Positions 1 through 5,678 of a DNA stretch of 7,776 nucleotides are shown here, in pieces (position 1 is the first letter of the stretch; the number at the start of each line of letters is the position of its first letter). The translations under genes were made by a program, and so were the position numbers. The stretch covers positions 1-7,776 of the forward strand of contig JAJDZO010000067.1 in the NCBI GenBank assembly GCA_022824605.1, in the 5' to 3' direction. Below the pieces are notes generated by a model. The model did not search any database and was not told the origin of the DNA. It was given only the letters and a program-made list of their open reading frames with translations. The DNA comes from Acidimicrobiia bacterium. GTDB taxonomy: Bacteria > Actinomycetota > Acidimicrobiia > Acidimicrobiales > Aldehydirespiratoraceae.

Positions 1-3000
1 ACGTAGTCGCGCCACTGCTCGATGGCTGCGGCCTGCTCGGCGGAGGCCAGTGCCAGCGAAGCCTGGATTCGGTCGGTCACCACGTAGCCGTCGAGGCGGC
101 GGCAGTCCTGGATCACCCGCACCGCGTCGCGGGCCCAGCCCTCGGCCTCCAACTCGGCGGTCACTTCGGTGTCGAGCACCACCACCGCGTCGCCCGACGC
201 CAACGCGGCCGCGGCACCGCCCTCGGATGCCTCCACCGCCAGCTCGAAGCTGCCCGCCTCCAGCACATGGCCGGCCGCGGTCACCGTGCCGTCGTCGTTG
301 CGAGTCCAGTCGCCGCCACGGGCTGCGGAGAACACCGCCTGCACGTCGCGGCCCAAGCGGGGGCCGAGCACAGCGCCGTTGGGCCGTAGCACCAGCGAGG
401 CGTGAGCCGCCAGGTCGTCGGTCAACACCACCGACTTGACGTTGATCTCCTCCGCGAGCAGTTCGGCCAGCGGCGCTAGATCCTCGGCGCCGACGCCGGC
501 CACGGTGGCCTGCGCCAGCGGCAGGCGCACCCGCAGCCCGGCCTCCTCGCGTACCCGCAACGCGGCTGAAGCGGCGTCGCGCAGGCGTTCGGTGCGGGCC
601 ACCAACGCGTCGTCGGCGGGCAGCCCCTCGGCGTCGGGGTCGGGCCAGTCGGCGAGATGCACCGAATCACCGCCGGTGAGCCCTGCGTGGATCTCCTCGG
701 CGATCATGGGCAGGAACGGCGCCGCCACCCTGGTGAGGATGGTGAGCACCGTGTAAAGCGTGTCGAAGGCGGCGGTGTCGGTGTCGGCGCCGCCCGCGTT
801 CCAGAAGCGGTCCCGGGAGCGCCGGATGTACCAGTTGTTGAGCGTGTCTATGAAGGCCGCGATCTCCGCGGCGGCACCGGGCAGGTCGTAGGCGTCCATG
901 CGCTCGGTCACCCGCTGCACCAGCGTGCGGGTGCGGGCCAGCACATAGCGGTCGAGCACATCGTCGCCGCCGGTGCGGGGCTCAGCCCGGTAGCCCTCAG
1001 CGTTGGCGTACATCGTGAAGAACGAATAGGCGTTCCAGACGGGCAGCAGGACCTGGCGGGTGACGTCGTCGATGCCGTCGTCGCTCACCCGCAGGTCGCC
1101 GCCCCGCACGACGTTGGCCGACATCAGATACCAGCGCAGCGCGTCGGCGCCCTGGCGCTCGAAGATCTCGGTGGGCTCTGTGTAGTTGCGCAGCTTCTTC
1201 GACAGCTTGGCGCCGTCGGCGGCCAGCAGGATCCCGTGGCAGATCACGTTGGAGAAGGCGGGCCGGTCGAACAGGGCCCCGGCGAGCACATGCAGCGTGT
1301 AGAACCAGCCCCGGGTCTGGTTGATGTACTCCACGATGAAATCGGCCGGGAAGTGGCTGTCGAACCACTCGGCGTTCTCGAAGGGGTAGTGCACCTGCGC
1401 GAAGGGCATGGAGCCCGACTCGAACCAGCAGTCGAGCACCTCGGGCACTCGCCGCATCGTCGAGGCGCCGGTGGGATCATCGGGGTTGGGCCGGGTGAGG
1501 GCGTCGATGTAGGGCCGGTGCAGGTCGTCGGGGCGCACCCCGAAGTCGCGCTCCAACTCGTCGAGCGAGCCGTACACGTCTGTGCGGGGGTAGGCGGGGT
1601 CGTCGCTGCGCCATACCGGGATGGGCGAGCCCCAGAAGCGGTTGCGGCTGATCGACCAGTCGCGGGCACCCTCCAGCCACATGCCGAATCGGCCGTCGCG
1701 CACATGGTCGGGCACCCAGTTGATCTGCTGGTTGAGTTCGGCGAGCCGGTCGCGGATGGCGGTCACCTGCACGTACCAGCTGTTGATGGCCCGGTAGATG
1801 ATGGGAGTGTCGGTGCGCCAGCAGTACGGGTAGTTGTGCTCGTAGCTGTCGTGGCGCACGACGCGGCTCTGGGCCTTGAGGTGGCGGATGATCCCGGCGT
1901 TGGCCTCGAACACGTTGGTGCCGGCCCAGTCCGACACGGCCTCGGTGAACCGGCCGCGCTGGTCGACGGGCACGGCGTCGCCGATGGCGATGCCGTTGGC
2001 CTCGCACACCTCCTGGTCCTCGGCGCCGAAGCCGGGGGCGGCGTGGACGATGCCGGTGCCCTCGGCGGTGTCGACGAAGTCGGCGGCCAGCACCCGGAAG
2101 GCCTCGCGGCGGTGGGCGAAGTAGTCGAACAGCGGCACATAGGACCGCCCCACGAGGTCGCGGCCCCGTAGCGTGCCCACCCGGCGGGCCTGCGAGAGTT
2201 GCGCGTCGTAGGCGTCCACCCTGTCGGCGGCCAGCAGGTAGTGGATCCCGTCTTGTTCCATCACCGCGTAGTTGATGTCGGCGCCGACCACCAGCACCAG
2301 ATTCGACGGCAGCGTCCACGGCGTGGTGGTCCAGGCCAGCATGCGCATCGGCGCAGCGTCGCCCGCTGCGGGCACCAGGTCGAAGGCCACGGTGATGGCC
2401 GGGTCCTGGCGGGGCCGGGTGGCGTCGTCGAGGCGGATCTCGAAGTTCGACAGGGGCGTCTCCGCGCCCCACGAGTACGGCATCACCCGGTAGGCCTCGT
2501 ACACCAGCCCCTTGCGGTAGAGCTGGGCGAAGGCCCACATGACCGACTCCATGTAGGGGAGGTCCATGGTCTTGTAGTCGTTGTCGAAGTCGACCCAGCG
2601 GGCCTGACGGGTGACGGTGTCCTCCCACTCGTGGGTGTAGCGCAGCACCGAGGAGCGGCAGTGCCCATTGAACTCGGCGATGCCGAACGACTCGATGGCC
2701 GCCCGCCCCGACACGCCAAGCTCGCGCTCGGTCTCCATCTCGGCGGGCAGTCCGTGGCAGTCCCACCCGAAGCGGCGGTCCACCCGGTTGCCTCGCATGG
2801 TCTGGTACCGGGGAACCACGTCCTTGACGTAGCCGGTGAGGAGGTGGCCGTGGTGGGGCAGCCCGTTGGCGAAGGGCGGGCCGTCGTAGAACACCCAGTC
2901 CCGTTCGGCGGGCCGAGCGTTCACCGACTGCTCGAAGGTCCCCTCCGCCTTCCAGCGGGCCAGAACCCGGCGTTCGATGGCACAGAAATCGGGGCTGCCG

Positions 3001-3035
3001 ACGGCTGGATAGGGGCTGTCACCGGCGCCTGCCAT
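1..3035 (-). CDS. ileS: Isoleucyl-tRNA synthetase, eukaryotic-like type II, C-terminus beyond the window
   Basis: Class I aminoacyl-tRNA synthetase that charges tRNA-Ile with isoleucine in the cytoplasm and edits misactivated valine. About 1011 residues are visible. The HIGH-like motif is HHGH at residues 61-64, after GPPFANGLP. GWDCHGLP lies at 90-97. The CP1 editing domain begins near WTTTPW (235-240) and contains GTGIVHAAP (326-334) with the expected Asp at 340. CWFESGS surrounds W537. The KMSKS loop reads KLSKK (610-614), Leu replacing Met. The anticodon-binding domain contains NNWYIRRSRDRFW around W735. The HIGH and KMSKS contexts resemble the eukaryotic-like type II enzymes found in many actinobacteria. 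That class is usually about 1040-1090 residues, so only a few dozen residues should be missing. The ATG at 3035 is preceded in frame by a TGA two codons upstream, so no longer start exists. No Shine-Dalgarno is visible. The gene lies 61 bp downstream of the MazF-like toxin on the same strand. Confidence 0.97.
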   Translation of the reverse strand, partial: MAGAGDSPYPAVGSPDFCAIERRVLARWKAEGTFEQSVNARPAERDWVFYDGPPFANGLPHHGHLLTGYVKDVVPRYQTMRGNRVDRRFGWDCHGLPAEMETERELGVSGRAAIESFGIAEFNGHCRSSVLRYTHEWEDTVTRQARWVDFDNDYKTMDLPYMESVMWAFAQLYRKGLVYEAYRVMPYSWGAETPLSNFEIRLDDATRPRQDPAITVAFDLVPAAGDAAPMRMLAWTTTPWTLPSNLVLVVGADINYAVMEQDGIHYLLAADRVDAYDAQLSQARRVGTLRGRDLVGRSYVPLFDYFAHRREAFRVLAADFVDTAEGTGIVHAAPGFGAEDQEVCEANGIAIGDAVPVDQRGRFTEAVSDWAGTNVFEANAGIIRHLKAQSRVVRHDSYEHNYPYCWRTDTPIIYRAINSWYVQVTAIRDRLAELNQQINWVPDHVRDGRFGMWLEGARDWSISRNRFWGSPIPVWRSDDPAYPRTDVYGSLDELERDFGVRPDDLHRPYIDALTRPNPDDPTGASTMRRVPEVLDCWFESGSMPFAQVHYPFENAEWFDSHFPADFIVEYINQTRGWFYTLHVLAGALFDRPAFSNVICHGILLAADGAKLSKKLRNYTEPTEIFERQGADALRWYLMSANVVRGGDLRVSDDGIDDVTRQVLLPVWNAYSFFTMYANAEGYRAEPRTGGDDVLDRYVLARTRTLVQRVTERMDAYDLPGAAAEIAAFIDTLNNWYIRRSRDRFWNAGGADTDTAAFDTLYTVLTILTRVAAPFLPMIAEEIHAGLTGGDSVHLADWPDPDAEGLPADDALVARTERLRDAASAALRVREEAGLRVRLPLAQATVAGVGAEDLAPLAELLAEEINVKSVVLTDDLAAHASLVLRPNGAVLGPRLGRDVQAVFSAARGGDWTRNDDGTVTAAGHVLEAGSFELAVEASEGGAAAALASGDAVVVLDTEVTAELEAEGWARDAVRVIQDCRRLDGYVVTDRIQASLALASAEQAAAIEQWRDY

Positions 3036-3096
3036 AGCCGATCAGGCTACCGGCGCGCTGTGTCGTGCTTGTCCCGGCTGGCGCCCGGCCTCCGGC
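3036..3096 (-). promoter_or_regulatory. Short toxin-ileS spacer with candidate leaderless ileS promoter
   Basis: The 61-bp spacer between the toxin stop and the ileS ATG contains TAGCCT (minus strand, 3049-3044), which fits the actinobacterial -10 form TAnnnT. It ends 8 nt before the ATG, so a transcript started here would have almost no leader. No good -35 is seen at the right distance. The spacer is GC-rich with several GGCC/GGCGCC palindromes but no hairpin followed by a T run, so I do not call a terminator. The space is too short for a T-box leader. Readthrough from the toxin-antitoxin genes is the alternative source of ileS mRNA. Confidence 0.25.
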
Positions 3097-3429
3097 CTAG
3101 CAGTCGCTCATGGCTGCGAGGGCGCTGCAGATCTCATGGCTGCGAGGCCCCAGATCGCCCAGGCGGCGAGTCAGCCAGGCTTTGCGCACCGGACGGAGGT
3201 TGTCGAAGGAGGCGGCGCAGGGTTCGAGAAGGCCCTCATCGCGACCCAACGGGATCTCGGTCGGAATGCCCCGCACCGTGCGGGTGACCGGCGCCACCAG
3301 GATTGCTCCGAGCACCGGAATGGCGGCGTCGCGCGTCACCACCATCACCGGCCTGCGCATGTCGTCGGACTCGGCCCACCAGATCTCGCCGCGGGCGGGA
3401 GTCAGCGCGCCCACTGGCTGTGCCTGCAC
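3097..3429 (-). CDS. MazF/PemK-family endoribonuclease toxin
   Basis: Predicted type II toxin, a small beta-barrel ribonuclease that cleaves RNA at short sequences and arrests growth when its antitoxin is lost. Visible family marks are the N-terminal strand RGEIWWAES, the following RRPVMVVTRD, the conserved APVTRTVRGIPTEIPL strand pair (the Arg and Thr belong to the usual active-site region), and the tail SFDNLRPVRKAWLTRRLGDL. From the GTG at 3429 the protein is 110 residues, normal for MazF. An in-frame TTG at 3474 would give 125 residues and overlap the antitoxin stop by 20 bp. A GTG at 3414 would give 105. None has a well-placed Shine-Dalgarno: the GAGGAG near 3469-3464 lies inside the antitoxin end and is badly spaced for all three. 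I chose 3429 by family length. It lies directly downstream of its antitoxin and 61 bp upstream of ileS. The exact MazF subtype and cut site cannot be read from the sequence. Confidence 0.86.
   Translation of the reverse strand: MQAQPVGALTPARGEIWWAESDDMRRPVMVVTRDAAIPVLGAILVAPVTRTVRGIPTEIPLGRDEGLLEPCAASFDNLRPVRKAWLTRRLGDLGPRSHEICSALAAMSDC
3107..3147. repeat. 15-bp direct repeat in the toxin 3' end
   Basis: CTCATGGCTGCGAGG occurs at 3107-3121 and again at 3133-3147, perfect and 26 bp apart. The offset is not a multiple of three, so the two copies encode different residues (one LAAMS, one PRSHE) near the toxin C-terminus. Eleven bases (TCATGGCTGCG) recur near 3475. It may be chance or a small local duplication. 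Confidence 0.4.
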
Positions 3430-3454
3430 GACGGTGGCACCGGTGCCGGACTCG

Positions 3455-3703
3455 TCACCACGGCTCCTCGGCAATCATGGCTGCGGCCCCGCTGTCGGCC
3501 CAGGCCAGTTCCTCGTCAGTCTGAGGGATGCGTTCGTAGCCCTCGACGATCGCTTCGCCGATGCGACGGCGCCGTTCCGAGTCGATCCAGCGCTCAAGGG
3601 CGCTTCGAACCGCGTCCGACCGCGAAGACACCATGCCGGAGGCGACCAGTTCGTCGATGCCGGCCGCAAGCTCGTCGCTCACGCGTGTAACCAATTGCAC
3701 CAT
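3455..3703 (-). CDS. Ribbon-helix-helix antitoxin (MazE-like)
   Basis: Predicted antitoxin of 82 residues, first gene of the two-gene module. The N-terminus (VTRVSDELAAGIDELVASG, then SRSDAVRSALERWID) has the strand-helix-helix pattern of the MetJ/Arc/CopG DNA-binding fold, with the usual SRSDAVR turn into helix 2. By family it should dimerise and bind its own operator. The C-terminal part, YERIPQTDEELAWAD and a tail ending EEPW, is the acidic, aromatic toxin-binding type seen in actinobacterial MazE-like antitoxins. Start ATG at 3703; there is no Shine-Dalgarno, and a TATAGA -10 candidate lies 17 nt upstream, so the leader may be very short. The stop TGA at 3455 is 25 bp before the preferred toxin start. 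Cytoplasmic; neutralises the toxin and represses the operon when bound to it. Confidence 0.9.
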   Translation of the reverse strand: MVQLVTRVSDELAAGIDELVASGMVSSRSDAVRSALERWIDSERRRRIGEAIVEGYERIPQTDEELAWADSGAAAMIAEEPW

Positions 3704-3716
3704 GTGAACAGCATAC

Positions 3717-3753
3717 TGAATCTATATTCAATTCGCATTGCAAAACACAATGC
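3717..3753 (-). promoter_or_regulatory. Toxin-antitoxin promoter with two inverted repeats
   Basis: On the minus strand TTGTGT (3750-3745) and TATAGA (3726-3721) are 18 bp apart, a reasonable -35/-10 pair reading toward the antitoxin. Two perfect inverted repeats lie on these boxes. TGAAT-4-ATTCA (3717-3730) covers the -10, and GCATTG-7-CAATGC (3735-3753) covers the -35. Both are natural sites for a ribbon-helix-helix dimer, so autorepression is the likely role. The surrounding 57 bp are about 35% GC by hand count, in a strongly GC-rich window. Binding itself is inferred. Confidence 0.45.
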
Positions 3754-3765
3754 ATTGGATGCTCT

Positions 3766-3951
3766 GGCACCGCCGAGGACTGGTCCGACTGGGCGGATGC
3801 GTCGGGGTGAGGCCTGGTTCGCCGCCGCGCCGGGTGGCAGAAGTCCTTCGAGGTGAACCTGCGGGGTCCGGCGCTGCTGCTAGCCGCCGACGCGGGCCGG
3901 TTCATCACCGGCGGGGTCATCGTGGCCGACGGAGGCCTCCACCCCCACTGA
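3766..3951 (+). pseudogene. Short-chain dehydrogenase (SDR) remnant, internally deleted
   Basis: The frame ending at the TGA at 3949-3951 encodes WQKSFEVNLRGPALLLAADA followed by GRFITGGVIVADGGLHPH. The first part matches the middle of a classical SDR (the helix after the NAG motif, where W..SFEVNLRGP is typical, near residue 110). The second matches the C-terminal ITGGVIVADGG, normally near residue 235. About 100-130 residues, including the YxxxK catalytic region, are therefore missing between about 3874 and 3886. Upstream, the same frame reads GTAEDWSDWADASG before a stop at 3808-3810. The adjacent frame reads EAWFAAAPG, as if two compensating small indels sit here. The Rossmann N-terminus with TGxxxGxG is absent. 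No start or promoter is visible, so it is almost certainly non-functional. The frameshift interpretation is inference. Confidence 0.6.
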
Positions 3952-4398
3952 CGACGCCTCTTCCTCTGGGTTGTCGGCGTCAGCGGGATCGTCTTCAGCC
4001 TCGGCGCTCTGGTCGTCCTCGGACTCCGCTTCGGCGGCCATGGTGTCGCCGTCTCGTAGACGCTGAAGGGCGTCGACCGCCTCGCGGTACCTCGTCTCGG
4101 CCTCGGCCGTCTCGGTGGCCGAGGCCTTGCGCTCGTTCAGCTTGCGCACCGCGGCGGCGGCATCGTCCTTCGCCTTCTCCGCCTTCTTCACCGCGCGCTC
4201 ATGAGCCTGCTGCTCACGGTCGGCGATGAGGTAAGTGTTGTAGAGCGTCAGCGCGGCCGCGGTTGCTTTGTCGATGTTGGGGGCGATCGTCCCAACTGCT
4301 GTGCCCTGGCTCCGAGGCTTGCTGCCTTGCGTTTTGCCGCTTCGCGGCTTGCTGGTCGTCTCGGCGGCGGATTGCGGGATGTCTGAAGCGTCGGACAT
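3880..4398 (-). CDS. Hypothetical charged coiled-coil protein, divergent from proV
   Basis: I do not recognise this 172-residue protein. Residues 1-40 are polar and low in complexity (SKPRSGKTQGSKPRSQG), probably disordered. Residues 41-60 (NIDKATAAALTLYNTYLIAD) are the most conserved-looking and could form an amphipathic helix. Residues 60-118 are rich in Ala, Glu, Lys and Arg and should form a long helix or coiled coil. Residues 119-149 are strongly acidic. No signal peptide or membrane segment is seen, so it is probably cytoplasmic. Codon use, with mostly G/C third bases, supports real coding. Start ATG at 4398 was chosen because the protein-like sequence begins there; in-frame ATGs at 4425 and 4464 would add 9 or 22 residues and run into the proV start. 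Residues 150-172 are read antisense through the SDR remnant, so the C-terminus may not be ancestral. It stands head to head with proV, which may mean shared regulation, but no function follows from that. Confidence 0.68.
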   Translation of the reverse strand: MSDASDIPQSAAETTSKPRSGKTQGSKPRSQGTAVGTIAPNIDKATAAALTLYNTYLIADREQQAHERAVKKAEKAKDDAAAAVRKLNERKASATETAEAETRYREAVDALQRLRDGDTMAAEAESEDDQSAEAEDDPADADNPEEEASSVGVEASVGHDDPAGDEPARVGG

Positions 4399-4451
4399 GA
4401 AGCGACTAGGGTAGCTAGCCGACATTGCGTGGCAACCAACGAGGAAGACAC
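4399..4451. promoter_or_regulatory. Divergent intergenic region between coiled-coil gene and proV
   Basis: Only 53 bp separate the two start codons. Minus strand: TTGGTT (4439-4434) and TAGCTA (4417-4412) are 16 bp apart, giving a transcript start close to the ATG at 4398. Plus strand: TAGGGT (4407-4412) fits a TAnnnT -10 for proV, but no convincing -35 precedes it. CTAG-5-CTAG (4406-4418) is a small inverted repeat covering both -10 candidates and could be an operator. The proV ribosome binding site GAGGA (4441-4445) is 6 nt before its ATG. Only the last is well supported. Confidence 0.3.
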
Positions 4452-5678
4452 ATGGACGGCACAAATGGCGACACGATTGTCGAGTTCAGGGACGTCTACA
4501 AGATCTTCGGACCACAGCCGCGGGGACGAGCTCTGGACTTGGCCCGATCGGGCATTCCCAAGAAGGAAGTCCAGCGCCTGACCGGTCATGTCGTCGGCAT
4601 GACCGACGTCAATTTCGCAGTGAACCGGGGCGAGATCTTTGTGGTCATGGGCTTGTCCGGGTCGGGAAAATCCACCGCCATCCGCATGGTCAACAAGCTC
4701 TACGACGTGACCAACGGCGAGGTGCTGGTGGACGGCGTGGACGTCCAGAAGCTTGAGGGCACCCAGCTCCAAGTCTTCCGCCGCGAGAAGATGGGGATGG
4801 TCTTCCAGCACTTCGCGCTGTTCCCCCACCGCAACGTGATCGACAATGTCGGCTATGGCCTGAAGGTGCAGAAGGTGGACCGCGACGAGCGCAATCGGGC
4901 CGCCCTGCATGCTCTGTCGCTAGTGGGTCTGGCTCCGTTCGCCGACCACCGGCCGGCCCAGCTCTCCGGCGGAATGCAGCAGCGTGTCGGGTTGGCTCGG
5001 GCGCTGGCGTCGGACCCCGACATCCTGCTGATGGACGAGGCCTTCTCGGCTCTCGATCCCCTCATCCGCCGCCAGATGCAGGACGAGATGATGGAGATCC
5101 AATCACGGGTGCAGAAGACGATCCTGTTCATCACCCACGACCTGAACGAGGCTCTGCGCATCGGCGACCGGGTCTGCATCATGAAGGACGGCGCGGTGGT
5201 GCAGATCGGTACGCCCGAGGAGATCCTCACCGAACCGGCCACCGGATATGTGGCCGAGTTCGTCCAGGATGTGGACCAGGGTCGTGTGATCAAGGTCCAC
5301 GAGGTGATGACCGAGCCGCAGCCGGTGCCCCATGACATGTCGCTGTCGGACGCGATGACGTTGTGCGACGATGTCACCGGCCGGTTCTGTTGTGACGATG
5401 AGGGCAAGCCCGTGGCCTTGCTGACCGCGGCTGACGGCCTGCGGGTGCGGTCCATGGGGTCCGACGACCTCAAGGCTGCGCTGCGGAGCGACTTCGACAA
5501 GTGCAGCCCCGAAGCCACGCTCAACGAGATGTACGCCGCCGCGGGCCGGGGGCTGTCGATCGCGGTCGTGAATGACGACGGTCATCTGGTCGGCAACCTC
5601 GATCCTCGCCTCATCATGGAGGAGATGGGCCGGGTCGAGCAGCTCATAGACGGCTTCGAGCGGGAGGTGTTCATGTGA
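4452..5678 (+). CDS. proV: Glycine betaine/proline ABC importer ATPase (ProV/OpuAA type)
   Basis: ATP-binding subunit of an osmoprotectant importer; it hydrolyses ATP on the inner face of the membrane to drive compatible-solute uptake through ProW. The protein has 408 residues, matching E. coli ProV (about 400). Motifs in order: Walker A GLSGSGKST (67-75), Q-loop Gln119 in VFQHFALFPH, signature LSGGMQQR (171-178), Walker B ILLMDE with D195/E196, D-loop SALD, switch His229 in ITHD. The N-terminal stretch before Walker A (YKIFGPQPRG, GIPKKEVQRLTGHVVGM) is the extra segment typical of ProV/GbuA/OpuAA and separates them from most ABC ATPases. Residues from about 283 to the C-terminus form a degenerate CBS pair, which in this family senses ionic strength or nucleotides. 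Start ATG at 4452 has GAGGA 6 nt upstream; an in-frame ATG at 4425 lacks this. The stop overlaps the proW start by 4 bp. The exact substrate (betaine, proline, choline, carnitine) cannot be fixed. Confidence 0.95.
   Translation: MDGTNGDTIVEFRDVYKIFGPQPRGRALDLARSGIPKKEVQRLTGHVVGMTDVNFAVNRGEIFVVMGLSGSGKSTAIRMVNKLYDVTNGEVLVDGVDVQKLEGTQLQVFRREKMGMVFQHFALFPHRNVIDNVGYGLKVQKVDRDERNRAALHALSLVGLAPFADHRPAQLSGGMQQRVGLARALASDPDILLMDEAFSALDPLIRRQMQDEMMEIQSRVQKTILFITHDLNEALRIGDRVCIMKDGAVVQIGTPEEILTEPATGYVAEFVQDVDQGRVIKVHEVMTEPQPVPHDMSLSDAMTLCDDVTGRFCCDDEGKPVALLTAADGLRVRSMGSDDLKAALRSDFDKCSPEATLNEMYAAAGRGLSIAVVNDDGHLVGNLDPRLIMEEMGRVEQLIDGFEREVFM
5662..5669 (+). promoter_or_regulatory. proW ribosome binding site inside the proV end
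   Basis: GGGAGGTG lies 5 nt before the GTG at 5675. It decides the proW start: the GTG overlaps the proV stop as GTGA, the classic arrangement for coupled translation of two subunits of one complex. Confidence 0.75.

Noticed and set aside
3051..3100. GGCC/GGCGCC palindromes that could form a terminator between toxin and ileS.
   Set aside because: Stems are only 4-6 bp and no T run follows in either direction, so a terminator is not supported.
657..3287. Long plus-strand open frames (657-2171 and 2199-3287) opposite ileS.
   Set aside because: They are Val/Gly/His-rich antisense shadows of ileS codons in GC-rich DNA; all synthetase motifs are on the minus strand.
3110..3856. A 248-residue plus-strand open frame opposite the toxin and antitoxin.
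   Set aside because: The minus strand has clear MazF and ribbon-helix-helix signatures, while this frame is Arg/Pro-rich without any recognisable motif.
4248..4910. A 220-residue minus-strand open frame opposite proV, crossing the divergent promoter.
   Set aside because: It runs antisense through the Walker A region of proV and overlaps the coiled-coil gene in another frame; no family signal.
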